The notes: a model not told the origin generated them from the sequence alone. DNA of 64,000 bases from Trametes villosa (GCA_002964805.2 PUDQ02000032.1:1202437-1266436); one strand, 5' to 3'; shown: positions 12,749 to 22,530, counted from the stretch's first letter. Program-made: numbers and translations.

Positions 12749-14060
12749 AGCGCGCGCGGCGATGCGTAGGGTGATGACGAGCAGTGCCAGTGACGGAGCG
12801 TGGGGAACTGCAAGCCTGGGGGGCAGTTGCGTTCGGTGCGCGAGCGACCGCTCTGTATATACAAGCGGCGAGGAGTCCGTCCGGCCGTCCCGGCGAGACA
12901 TGGCGGCTCGAGCGGGATCCTGGGCCCTGAATTCCGAGCCAGCCTGCAAGTCATGTCGGTGGACGTATCGCAGAGGAGGCTGGGGAGGGGACGGGTAGCT
13001 AGAAAGGACCAGGGCGCAGCGCAGATGGTTCGCGTGGCAGCGAAGCCGGAGGGAAGGATATCGCGGCACACGCGCTGATGAGTGTATACTGTCGGCGCGA
13101 CGATTCCCGTGGAGATGAGCCTTGCGCGAGCGCGGATGCGATTCCGCATCGACGTATGTGCCAGTGGGAGCAGGCCAGAGCCCTAGATACGCACCTTCCG
13201 ATCGCGTGAACCCAAAGGGCCGTAGACCAAGGGTTGTGCTGCGCATGGTGGCGATGGAGTGCCTTGCGTGACGCGCGGAACACCGTACGGGAGTTAGCAT
13301 TAGGCGGGTGGAATAGTAAAGTACGCCTTCCAACTCGCGGCTTCAAAACCCTACTCTCTCTCTCGCATCTGTGTTACGGATTAGACAATCTCGTGCGGGG
13401 AGGAGCTGGGCAAGTAGGGTGAGAAGCGGGCTGGACGTCCGGTTACAGCTGCCTATAAACCATACGAGCTTACCTCGGTGCCCTCTGTCAAGGTACGGAT
13501 CTCGACGACTGTCTCCCAGTATGCGGCCGAGAGCCACGAGGCAGAGCATGATTAAGCGACGAGCTAGCAGTATAGAAACACCGAGATGAGGAAAGACCAG
13601 TTGGGGTCGACATCGACCGCGTATCACCGAGCGGTCAGTCCATCCGACGAGGTGCTATGAAGCTGGAAGCCGTTGAGAGAGCCCAATTCTGCGCATGAGA
13701 GCTGTGCAGGTGTATAGCACTACTTTCCTTGATATGTCTCGCAATTGAACGGGGTAAGTTTACGCTCCTGTCCAGGTCGATCGCCTTCGCGTGTGAGACA
13801 AACAGTCGAACCACAGGGAAATGCGACACACGATACCAGCCAAAAAGCCGTAGCACGAGTCCCAGGTAGACATAGTTTGCAGCTGCGGCATGAGAAGGAG
13901 GGTGCGACTGTCCGCGCCGTTGAACGCGTCCTTGTCGTGGTCGTGAGTCAAAGTCACCACGGCGGGCACTTCATGGAGATGCGCTCCCGCCCCGCGATTT
14001 GCCGAGATTTCCCGGAGTATCCCGCGCCTGTGCTCTGCTGTTCTGCCATCCATACCGCGT
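12749..14060. repeat. Decayed segmental repeat, family A copy 2
   Basis: Second copy of the segment at 1-1270, in the same orientation. It contains a TATATA string at 12854-12859 and several GT..AG-like pairs. A 210-codon minus-strand frame (12701-13333) is partly shared in sequence with a 76-codon frame at 101-331 (both include a C-terminal SSPLV), but the copies are shifted and broken relative to each other. A decayed gene is possible; I do not recognise one. Confidence 0.5.
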
Positions 14061-15059
14061 CCATGCTCCGACGTGCTCGCGGACACTCTTCTGCCCATGT
14101 CGACTGTCAGCGTACCACCGCACGCCAAGGACGGTCACTGCGGGTGTCACCCCCTATCCGAGTCGGGGCCGTGGCAGCCCAGGCGCGCGACTTGGAGTAC
14201 GAGAGCTCGCGCTGAGGAGCGGCGAGCCGCGAAGGTCCTAGGCTCGCCAGGGTGAGTTCTGACCGCGGCGGTGCCGCTCCCTCCCCGTTATATGACAAGT
14301 TTGTTCTCGCGCAGAGAAGAGAGAATGGTCGGGCCTTCGTGGATGGCGCCAGTCCGACTAGCTGGAACAAGGACCTCTGCGTCGCTCAGAGGATGCTGAC
14401 TTCGACGCTGACCCAGACCCGGACCCGCGCAACTGTAATAATACCTGCTTCTACCGCAAGCCGTTGATGACGCCTGACTAGTGATTGGTCGCAGCCGTTC
14501 GACAGTCGTACACGCAAGTTGGAATGACCGCCGATATGTCCTCGCCCAGATGCCCGTCAGGCGTACCAAGCAATCTGAACTGAAATACACGGAGCACAAG
14601 CTCGAAACTCACTTCTTTGACTTCAGCACATGGCACTAGCGTTCCAGGGTCTTGAAATCTCTGTGGGCTGCAGGAACGCTGGACGAGGCGGAGTCGTCTA
14701 AGTACGGTGAGTGACCAACCGACGACAGGCATGTTTCCGACGGCGGGGCCTCAGCCTCGACCTGGTGCAGAACGCAATGTATACCGATACGAACGACCGA
14801 AACGTATGGACACAAGCATCCCTAAGGGCTCATCGGACGAGGTAAGCCTCTGGTGGCGCTAGACGGATAGTACGTGCTGAGGCAGAGAACGGGGGCAGGG
14901 ACCACCGAGGCCATGATATCGCGGAGACGGAGATCGTGTTCATTCAAGAGCTCCTGGTTATACGGCCGGGGCAACCGGACAGTAAGTGTGAGTACTCCGT
15001 CTACGCTCTAAGGCTCGCCGCTGACGACTTACTCGCGCAGTAGGGTGCGAGCCACTGGT
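14061..15059. other. Intergenic, no supported gene
   Basis: No coding pattern, RNA gene or clear repeat boundary was seen between the family A copy and the metallothionein duplication. Confidence 0.45.
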
Positions 15060-15462
15060 GTTTAACGAGGCAGATACGGAGATGCCTAGAGCTGTTGAAA
15101 AAGATTCGGGACATCGGCCCAGCCGTAAGCAGCGGTATGCGGATATAGGTGCGTCTCGCCATGTCTGACACGTCTGTAGACTGACAGTATTCCACGGCAC
15201 CGCGTATACCACCCGTCACAGTGTACAGCAGGATAGCAGGCGGATAAACCCCTGGCGTTCGCGCACCTATGGGCCTGCCTTCGCAACGCTTCCCGAGTCC
15301 TGCGGAGGTCATACACAACACACCACAGCCCCAACCACATGGCTATCGTACACGCGGGCCCTGCGACACCCACGCATAGCTTGAGGCAGGGCGGCAGGGC
15401 TATGGTCGTTCAACATGAGGGATGGTTGGGCGGGGCCCGGGGGGTGGCGAGGCGTTCAGCGC

Positions 15463-15696
15463 TCAGCACTTGCACTCGCTGGCCTTGCAGCCGCAGCTAG
15501 AAGATTCAAGACAACGTTAGTGTTGGTCGACGTCTAGAGTGGGCGACGCTCACGTCGCGCCGCAGCTGCACGAGCTGACGCCGCACGCAGCGTTAGACTT
15601 GGGGGCGTCTGTGGTCTACCAGGCGAGCACGCCGACGGTCAGCAATAGTGCGACGACGGTCAAGACCCGGGGGACGTTGACACGTACGGCGTACAT
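15463..15696 (-). CDS. Metallothionein, copy 1 (34 residues)
   Basis: Small cytosolic Cys-rich protein expected to bind Cu(I) or other thiophilic metals. Minus-strand exons: 15688-15696, 15554-15615, 15463-15496; introns of 72 bp (GTACGT..TAG, branch CTGAC) and 57 bp (GTGAGC..TAG, branch CTAAC). The product is 34 residues with seven Cys at 14, 19, 21, 25, 27, 32 and 34, spaced CGVSSCSCG then CGCKASECKC. Seven cysteines in C-x-C and C-x4-C spacing resemble the short copper metallothioneins of Agaricus and Neurospora. There are no aromatic residues after Tyr2. The first exon encodes only Met-Tyr-Ala. The paralog at 17667-17914 keeps every Cys and the same exon structure. Reading through intron 1 instead gives a 26-residue hydrophobic peptide; see findings. 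Confidence 0.82.
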
Positions 15697-15803
15697 GGCG
15701 AAGACTTGAAAGACGACTTGGTGAGTGGTAATGACTTGGCTGCTGGGTTGTTGGACTCGGAGGATGGTGGACTTGAGGACCCCTTGGGCGTCGGGGAGTG
15801 CTG

Positions 15804-15812
15804 CTTATATCC
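15804..15812 (-). promoter_or_regulatory. TATA box of metallothionein copy 1
   Basis: The minus strand reads GGATATAAGC about 110 bp upstream of the ATG at 15696. The same string sits at the same relative place before copy 2. On its upstream side lies a near-palindrome (GCGCAACGCTGCGC on the minus strand) containing a GCTG core, the core bound by copper-fist activators such as Ace1 and Cuf1. Confidence 0.7.
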
Positions 15813-15843
15813 CCCGTATTTGCGCAGCGTTGCGCGACTTCTT

Positions 15844-15914
15844 GGATGCGCGATTTGTTGGATGCGCGAATTCTTGGATGCGGGATTTTCTGGATGCGCG
15901 CTTGTCTGGACGTG
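15844..15914 (-). promoter_or_regulatory. 16-bp-period GGATGCG array, metallothionein copy 1
   Basis: On the plus strand, GGATGCG starts at 15844, 15860, 15876 and 15892, with a degenerate GGACGTG at 15908, so the period is exactly 16 bp. The consensus is TTCTTGGATGCGCGAT. The array begins about 32 bp upstream of the TATA box (minus orientation). One member contains TGCGCGC, which fits the animal metal-response consensus TGCRCNC; the others differ from it at one or more bases. Metal-responsive activation is inferred from position and conservation only. Confidence 0.65.
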
Positions 15915-17666
15915 GGCGTCGCGCTGTCACCAGGCCTTCGCTTCCCCACCCTTGCACCGGCGTTGCGGTACGTCTGATCACGCCCTGGGCTCTCTAGCGG
16001 TAACGTCTATTGGTAACGACTCTACTTCGCCAGGACGCTGTGGCGTGCCGGCTCCCACCGGGTGCTGCCTTGTTGCGCCAGTTCCACACCCACGAGCTTC
16101 CGCGAACGTGCTCACACTGGCATGTCGGCCGACCCTCGAAGCCCCGGTAGCTCTACCCACTCCACGCTACTCGCTGTACATCCGTCCTGGCAAGCCGTGC
16201 AGTTGCGTCCCGATCCGCGGAGCGGCGAGACCTCCCCACTAGCAAACCACCCCTGCCGCTAGTCCTAGCATCCGCACCTCCGGCACGCCGACTACGAGCT
16301 CGGGGCATCGTGGAAAACGCAGGGCGTCGCGGTATGGAGGCACGGGTACCAGCCATCGCGCCGCCCTACGGGTCCGAGTCGGCACGGCCCGGCCTCGAGT
16401 GCCAGTGCGCGCGGAGCAAGAGCCAGAGCCAGGCGGCGAGTCCTCCCCAGGGCAACCAGGTGCGCAATCATGGCACGCTCCGGTGCGTAGTGTGAGTGTG
16501 GCCCAGCTGCTGCCATGCTGTAACTGTGCGGCGCCATTTCAGCCATCGCCAACACTGCTGCCTCGCAGGACAGTGTAACGCGCGCACCAGCTCGCCAAAC
16601 GCTGGGGCATGCCCGCTACGCTCGGTGCTCACGTCCTTTTCTGCGTACGGGCGTCCAGGAGGCGGCACTGCCGCGTGCTCTCGGGCTGGCGGGGACAACC
16701 CGCGCTGGGTGCGGCCCGCCTGGGCGACCGTAACGTTGCACATGACGCATCGTGGCAGTGACGCGTCGACTCGGACGCGTATGGCCCTGGACGCATACCC
16801 GCTCCGACGCGGGGCCCATGGAGAGCCCTGTGCGCGAGCCACGGGTGGCGAGCGTTCCGCTCGCAAAAGCGTCTCTCACTGGAGCTTTGTTTCTCCGTCA
16901 CGCGAGTCGCGCGGAACGACGCCCGCGCACCGCGCCTCGCTCTCCGGGCGCGTCGGTTTCCCCGATACGCTGCACTGTACTACGCGGCGCGGAGCCGCCA
17001 CCGCCAGCCCTTTCTGCAGCCAGCCCGACCACTGACTTGGTGGCTACGCGTTCCGCGTCTCACGGCGCACGGGGGATGTTTCCTGCCCGCTGCGACGCGC
17101 CTCCTGCCGTACCTGGGATAGAGCCAGGAGAGGGCACGCGCATGGATGGATCATAGACGACACATCCGTTGCGCGCGGCTCGTCGCGCTGCTATGCATTC
17201 ACTGACTCGTGTCGTAGGATGCATGGAGTCCCTGGGGTTCTAGGGCTGATACGGAGATGCCTGGAGCTGTTGACGGAATATCAGGACATCGGCCCTGACC
17301 GTAAGCAGCGGTGCGCGGATCTAGGTGCGTCTCGCCATATTCGACACGTCTGTGGGCTTGCATGATTCCATGGCACAGCTCACATCACCCATGTACATTC
17401 GGATAGCAGGCTGATATGCCAGTGGATGGACGCCACAGTCGTCTGCCTTCGCAAAGCTTCCGACGGAGATTATACACAACACACCGGTGTGATCTCAGAA
17501 TTCGGCGGCATACAATCGTTGGTGACACAATACAATTCTGACCACACAGCCTATCGTACAAATGGAACCCCGCACTACCCACACCGTGACATAGCTCGAG
17601 GGAGGCAGGTAGGGATATGGTCGTTCAACATGAGGGACCGGGAGGGTGGTGGACCGGAGAGTGCGT

Positions 17667-17914
17667 TCAGCACTTGCACTCGCTGGCCTTGCAGCCGCAG
17701 CTAGAAGATTCAAGATACCGTGAGTCGTCAGTGTTTGGTCGACGTCTAGAGCTGGCTGAGCTCACGCTTCGCCGCAGCTGCACGAGCTGACGCCACAAGC
17801 AGCGTTAGACTTGGGGACGTCGGTGGTCTACCAGGCGAGCACGCCGACGATCAGCAACAGCAGCAGCACGATGACGGTCAAGCCCCGGGGGACGTCGACA
17901 CGTACGGAGTACAT
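17667..17914 (-). CDS. Metallothionein, copy 2 (34 residues)
   Basis: Paralog of 15463-15696. Minus-strand exons: 17906-17914, 17766-17827, 17667-17700, with introns of 78 and 65 bp. The protein has the same length and the same seven Cys at 14, 19, 21, 25, 27, 32 and 34. Amino-acid changes relative to copy 1 are A3S, A7V, A23E and T24A, all outside Cys; exon 3 is identical. Both introns keep GTACGT or GTGAGC donors and CTGAY branch sites. Expected role is metal buffering and detoxification. The tandem pair may raise dosage, as metallothionein amplifications do in other fungi. Confidence 0.82.
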
Positions 17915-18000
17915 GACGAACAATTGGAAGACGGCTTGGTGAGTGGTAGTGACTTCGGAGGATGGTGTACTGGAGGACCCCTTGGGCGTCGGGAGCGCTG

Positions 18001-18008
18001 CTTATATC
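18001..18008 (-). promoter_or_regulatory. TATA box of metallothionein copy 2
   Basis: The minus strand reads GGGATATAAG at the position homologous to 15804-15812, with the same GCTG-containing near-palindrome just upstream (18019-18032). Confidence 0.7.
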
Positions 18009-18040
18009 CCCCGCCTTCGCGCAGCGTTGCGCGACTTCTT

Positions 18041-18095
18041 GGATGCGCGATTTGTCGCATGCGCGATTTTCTGGATGCGCGCTTTTGTGGATGTG
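18041..18095 (-). promoter_or_regulatory. 16-bp-period GGATGCG array, metallothionein copy 2
   Basis: Motifs start at 18041 (GGATGCG), 18057 (GCATGCG), 18073 (GGATGCG) and 18089 (GGATGTG), again exactly 16 bp apart. The phase and distance to the TATA box match copy 1, while the spacer bases differ. Confidence 0.65.
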
Positions 18096-18990
18096 GGTAG
18101 CGCACTGTCACCTGTGGTTCGCGTCCCCACACTCGCACCAGCGCTGCGGTACGTCCTATTAGCATCATGCCCCGCGCGCTCGACTTATCGGCACGGACTC
18201 TACTTTTGTGGCGTGCCGGCTCCCACCAGGCGCTACCTTGTGGCGACAATCCCCCACCGGCGGCTTCTGCGGACTTGCCCATACTGACATGTCGGCCGCC
18301 CTCGAAGCCCCAGTAGCCCTACCCACACCGCGCTACTCGCCATCCATACGCCCTAAGCCGTGCAGTTGCTTCCCGATCTGCGGAGCAGCGAGAACTCCCC
18401 ACTCGCAAAACACCCTGCGTCTATTTCTGCCACGCGCACCCGGCACGCCGACTAGCACACCCGCGTGCGCTCAGGCTGGCGTCCAATCCGCGCAGGGTCC
18501 GGCACGCCCGGGCGACGAGGCCAGTGCACGACGACGCATCTTGGCAGCGGCACGTCGACGCGGACGCATACCCGCTTGCCCGCAAAAGCCTCTCTCCCTG
18601 GGGCTTTGTTTCTCCGCTTCGCGAGTCGCGCGGCTCGTCTCGACTCTCCGAACGACGCCCGCACACCGCGCCCCGCCCTCCGGGTTTCCTCTAACTTGAA
18701 GGAAGTCGGCCTCCCCTGGACACGCAGGCCGCCGTGCTAATACTACGTGACTCGGCGCCGTCGCGCGTCAACGCGTCACCGCTAGCCCTTGCTGCAGCTA
18801 GCTCGACGACGGACTCTCTGGCTACGTGTCCCACGTCCCGCGGCGCTCGAGCGAGGCTTCCTGCCCGTTGAGACGTTGACGGGCTTCGTGCCGCCGCCCC
18901 CGAGGTTACCTGTGTGGCGCACCTGGGGTAGAGCCACGAGGGCCCCGAGGCACGCGCAAGGACGGACTATGGACAGTACATTTGTTGCGC

Positions 18991-19499
18991 ACGGAGGGAC
19001 GCTAGTGCGCGTCCTTGCGCGACTGTGGATACACGGTGCGGTACACCGTTTTTGCGTAGACGTGCCCTCGGCGGCGCGATCTCAGCAGAAGCGCGGGACA
19101 TGGATTGGGGGACAATTGGGGGGGAGCGCACCCGCGGGTGCAGCGCTGCGTGGTCGCCGGAGCGAAGGCGGGGGCGATAGTACCTTGCAACGTAGTGACT
19201 ATATGCGCGCGGACCGCGGTCGTCTTGGATATGCGGGCGAATGTAGGCCCTGGGGATGCGCAGGCAGCTATCAGTCTTGTTCTGCTGGCGATGATATTGG
19301 TGTTGGGGAGCCAAGTGGCAGTGGAAGAGGCGGGGACATTGCGAGGCGTGCTTGAGAGGTGGGTGTGGGCCGGCGCTTGGGGGCATAGGGCGGCAAAGTG
19401 AGCAAGCGTACGTCCGGAGTGCGGATAGTAAAGATACAAACTGGAGAGCGAATACATGGACAGGGCGTGCGCATGATCCCGCACAACAGGCCACAAGGA
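18991..19499. other. Intergenic, no supported gene
   Basis: Short stretch between the metallothionein duplication and the 3' end of the F-box gene on the minus strand. Nothing recognisable was seen. Confidence 0.45.
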
Positions 19500-20801
19500 C
19501 TACGCCAACGAAGGCCGATACTCCCACACACCCCCAGACCGCTCCCTCACCCTGAACCGCAAAACCCCCCGCAAGCCAGGAAGCGCATCATGCATGTATC
19601 GCGCACACCGCGCATACTCCTCATCCCGCGCGCCCGCGAGCACGAACCAGAGCTCGTCCACGCCCGCGAGCCCCGGGCCGTCCAGTGCCCCGGGGGCGTG
19701 CGCGACGAGGTCGCGGCAGCACTCGTGCTCGGCGAGGTCGTGTGCGCGCTCGAGCGTGATGCTCCTCAGCGCCGAAGGGGAGGGGGAGGCGGCGCGGGAG
19801 GCGGCGAGGGCGGCGAGCCAGGAGGGCGCGGAGGCGCGCCATTGCGCCTTGGAGTGGCTGTATGCGCTCGACTTGACGGTGAGGCGCGCGAGGAGGGGGA
19901 AGGAGCCAGTGAGGAAGGTCGCGAGGGTCGCTGGAGAGGCGCGTGTCAGTACTTCAGTGGTTAAGCGAGGGTGTGTGGAGGCGGGGCGGGTGAGCGACTT
20001 ACGGCCGCGGTCGATGTGGATCGTGAGCTCGGTGAGCGCGCTGCCGAACGCGCTCCCGAAGAGAGACACCGGGGGGACCTGGGGCGCGTCGTTAGCTGCT
20101 CGCGATGAGCGGATTATAGGTTGGGGACGTACGTAGAACCACTTGAGCTCGAGTTCCGCGAGGGTCTGGCACGCGTGGAGGTGCGCGCAGGCGGCCGACA
20201 AGCGCGCCCCTTCGCCGCCGACAGCGGCCTTCTCCTTGATCCGAGGGGAGTCGATGTGCAGCACCGCCAGGCTGCGGCAGGACCACACCAGGTCGAGGAG
20301 CGCCCTGGTCGAGTCGAACTCACACCGCGTCAAGGCGAGAGTGGATATATGCGCGAAGAACGGGAGGCGCCGCCGGAGGAGGTGCGGCCCGACGGAGAGC
20401 GGGACGTCGCGGCAGCGGAGGAGGCGCAGCCCGGGGAACGCGTGCGCGAACAGCGTGTGCAGCCCCCGCATGAACCCCGTCGGCCCCTGCTCCGCGTCGA
20501 CCGCGCCGTTGCCGCCGCGGTAGAGCGTGATGCCCGCGCTGAACGCCCGGTGCGTGCGGTACGGCGCGCGGCCGACGAGGTCGGCGAACGCGGCGAGGGG
20601 CGCGCCGGACTCGAGGATGGGGAACTTCCAGAGGAGGAGCTGGGCGCGCGGGCGCCAGGCGCGGCAGGTGAGAGCGCATGCGCAGAGGGCGCCTTGGGCG
20701 ATGAACGAGCGGTGCACGGACGGCCCCTCGGCGGCGTCCCAGGCGACGAGCTCGTCCATCGTGGATTCGCACAGCTCGATCGGGAGGCGGCATGACTCCA
20801 T
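19500..20801 (-). CDS. F-box protein (family member 2)
   Basis: Closest paralog of 3617-4919. Minus-strand exons: 20133-20801, 20003-20078, 19500-19930, giving 391 residues. The F-box reads LPIELCESTMDELVAW, then CACALTCRAWRPRAQLLLW; later shared blocks include VGPHLLRRRLPFFAH and RALLDLVWSCRSLAVLHI, and the C-terminus carries DEEYARCARYMHDALPGLR. Introns of 54 bp (GTACGT..CAG) and 72 bp (GTAAGT..CAG) are both multiples of three and contain no in-frame stop, so the unspliced frame is open for 433 codons. Splicing is preferred because exon lengths 76 and 431 equal those of member 1, whose introns do break the frame. Role as an SCF substrate receptor is inferred. Confidence 0.83.
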   Translation of the reverse strand: MESCRLPIELCESTMDELVAWDAAEGPSVHRSFIAQGALCACALTCRAWRPRAQLLLWKFPILESGAPLAAFADLVGRAPYRTHRAFSAGITLYRGGNGAVDAEQGPTGFMRGLHTLFAHAFPGLRLLRCRDVPLSVGPHLLRRRLPFFAHISTLALTRCEFDSTRALLDLVWSCRSLAVLHIDSPRIKEKAAVGGEGARLSAACAHLHACQTLAELELKWFYVRPQPIIRSSRAANDAPQVPPVSLFGSAFGSALTELTIHIDRGRKSLTRPASTHPRLTTEVLTRASPATLATFLTGSFPLLARLTVKSSAYSHSKAQWRASAPSWLAALAASRAASPSPSALRSITLERAHDLAEHECCRDLVAHAPGALDGPGLAGVDELWFVLAGARDEEYARCARYMHDALPGLRGVLRFRVRERSGGVWEYRPSLA

Positions 20802-21090
20802 CGAGAGCGGTCACCGTCCGTGGCGGTGGTTCGAGCGAGAGCGCTTCTATGTCGTTGCGCAGTAGCAGGGGCGGTCTCGCATCGATAATCACGAGTCGAT
20901 CTGTTGTCGCGTTGTACAAGTGCAGGGGTTACTACTAAGCCCCAGCCTCCCAACTTCCAGCGTGAGCGAAGGAGTGCTATCGTGCACGGAAAAGGTACGA
21001 TAGTACAGCTGTCCGCGACCGACTGTAAACGTGGTGTGTAGACAGGTGACGGTGTAGGCGCAGAGCACGAGTGACGCTGCTGGCCACCGA
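20802..21090. other. Intergenic between divergent F-box sequences
   Basis: This is the probable promoter side of the minus-strand F-box gene. No clear TATA box was identified. Confidence 0.4.
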
Positions 21091-21407
21091 TCCAGCCACC
21101 GGTCCTGGCAAGCTCCTTCGAATTCCCTGGCACCCTCGACTACCTCACCGTCAAATCGAGCGCATACAGCCACCCCGAAGCCAAATGGCGCTCCTCCGCG
21201 ACCTCCTGGTTCAGCGCCATCGAAGTACTGGCGGGGGTGGATGCGGTTTGATTCGTGCTAGCGGGCGGGCTGGAGGAGGGGTATGCGCGGCGTGGGCGGT
21301 CTGTGTATGCTGTGCTGCCACCTGCCGGCCTGCGCGGGTTTGCGAGGTTAGGATGAGGGATCGGGAGAGGCCGGGGGTGTGCGGGAGTATCCGAGTCTCT
21401 GGCGCAG
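21091..21407 (+). pseudogene. F-box family fragment (C-terminal part), decayed
   Basis: This stretch matches the last exon of the gene at 19500-20801 but on the opposite strand. Readable blocks are LTVKSSAYSHPEAKWRSSA, TSWFSAIEVLAGVDAV followed by a stop, FVLAGGLEEGYARRGRSVYA, and a frame-shifted end resembling VWEYRPSLA. About 45 codons in the middle are missing. There is no F-box. The inverted position next to the intact gene suggests a local inverted duplication that has since decayed. Confidence 0.75.
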
Positions 21408-21939
21408 TGGTCCGCGGGCCTTCTCTGTCCGAGGCGCAGTGTCACTGCGGCCCGTCGTGCGAGCTCGTCCTACGCACGCGCTCGACGGTGTCGCACCTGT
21501 CACCGCCAGCTCTGTATATTTGCGCTCGAGTTAGTTGGGTCTGTCTGCACGCCGCTGGGGAGCGGGCTCGCTGTGCCAGTGCTGCTGTGTCTCTTCCCAG
21601 GCCTAGGGTTCGTCCACCGAGCTCCACTGCGCTCAGCGCGCGTCGCGAAGTCGCCGTCTTGTCTAGGGGCCCTCCGCCTTCTCTCCGCCGACGGTGCGCA
21701 GGATCGGCATCTGCCTGCGCATTAGTATGCACCCGGAGAGTAGACTGTGGTGCACAGGCGTCGTTCGGAGAACAGCCGCGCGACCCGGAGGCGGTATGAC
21801 AGAGTCTCGGGAGGAGGGTCTTTTGGGGAGACATCTAGCCGCTCGCGCTCGGGCGCAGACCGCCGCGAGTGCGGCCACCTCCGGAGTGGGTAATTGCCCT
21901 CGGTCATAAGTACGCATCGCCGCGCGAGGACGCGTCGCC
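21408..21939. other. Intergenic, no supported gene
   Basis: No gene, RNA or bounded repeat was seen; open frames are short and of non-coding composition. Confidence 0.4.
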
Positions 21940-22210
21940 GCGCGACATCGCCCGCGCGTGCCGAATGGCGTGAGCGGCGATTGTCCGCACTGGCCGCGGG
22001 GCGAGCTCGAAGGCAACCCGGGGCGTGTCCGCGACGCAAAATGGACGCGGTGCGTGGGCCGCGGGCGTGTGGTGTCGAAGAGCGTGTTGGTCGTACTTTG
22101 CCCCAGTGTGCGGCGAGCTGCGTATCCACTTGTTTGAGGTTGCGCTTCATATGCGGGAGAGTTGGAGAGAAATGAGAGGATGACTCACGGTATGACGCGG
22201 GCGGTTGGGC
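21940..22210. repeat. Decayed segmental repeat, family B copy 2
   Basis: Copy of 7027-7300 in the same orientation. Conserved blocks are CGCCCGCGCGTGCCGA and GGGCGTGTGGTGTCGAA, ending near ACTCACGGTATG. Confidence 0.5.
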
Positions 22211-22249
22211 TGCTCTGCGGGCTAGAGCCGCAGCGTACGATCGCGTGCA

Positions 22250-22530
22250 TGACCGCCCGGGGGAGAGCCGCAGCTAGGTTCCGCATGTCAGTGTACTCAA
22301 GGCGGGGCATGTCGACGCTTGGACGGCGCAGTCTCGTCCGGGTGCCCGTCCCTGTATGGATCCGCGACGTATTACGCTGCTCGTACTGGAGATCGGAGGC
22401 CGGCGGACGAGGCAGTGGAGAGAGAGCCTAGTAGGGGGAGAGGTTGTAAGCACGCCGGTGCCCGTGGCAGAACGAGGCGCGGGGTGTTCCGGGAGGTCTC
22501 GGCAGATCGGGGCGCAGCTGTACGCCGCGG
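22250..22530. repeat. Family A fragment, inverted
   Basis: The reverse complement resembles 13995-14060 around GATCTGCCGAGACCTCCCGG (bases 22484-22503 reversed) and resembles 1360-1440. This is a short, diverged third member of family A on the other strand. Confidence 0.4.

Larger units (their letters stand above)
15060..17190. repeat. Metallothionein segmental duplication, copy 1
   Basis: About 2.1 kb aligned with 17240-18990. Landmarks shared in order are GATACGGAGATGCCT, GGACATCGGCCC, TAGGTGCGTCTCGCCAT, the metallothionein gene, its TATA box, the 16-bp motif array, a GGAGCTTTGTTTCTCCG-like stretch near 16880 (GGGGCTTTGTTTCTCCG near 18600), and a terminal ATAGAGCCA..CACGCGCA block. The copy downstream of the promoter array (16000-17190) carries no gene I can support. 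Confidence 0.7.
17240..18990. repeat. Metallothionein segmental duplication, copy 2
   Basis: Direct-orientation copy of 15060-17190, starting about 50 bp after it ends. It is shorter because of internal deletions, mainly in the part upstream of the promoter array. The coding exons and promoter motifs are much better conserved than the surrounding sequence. Confidence 0.7.

Noticed and set aside
20121..20795. 224-codon plus-strand frame
   Set aside because: It is the exact antisense of the F-box gene at 19500-20801. GC-rich third positions keep the opposite frame open.
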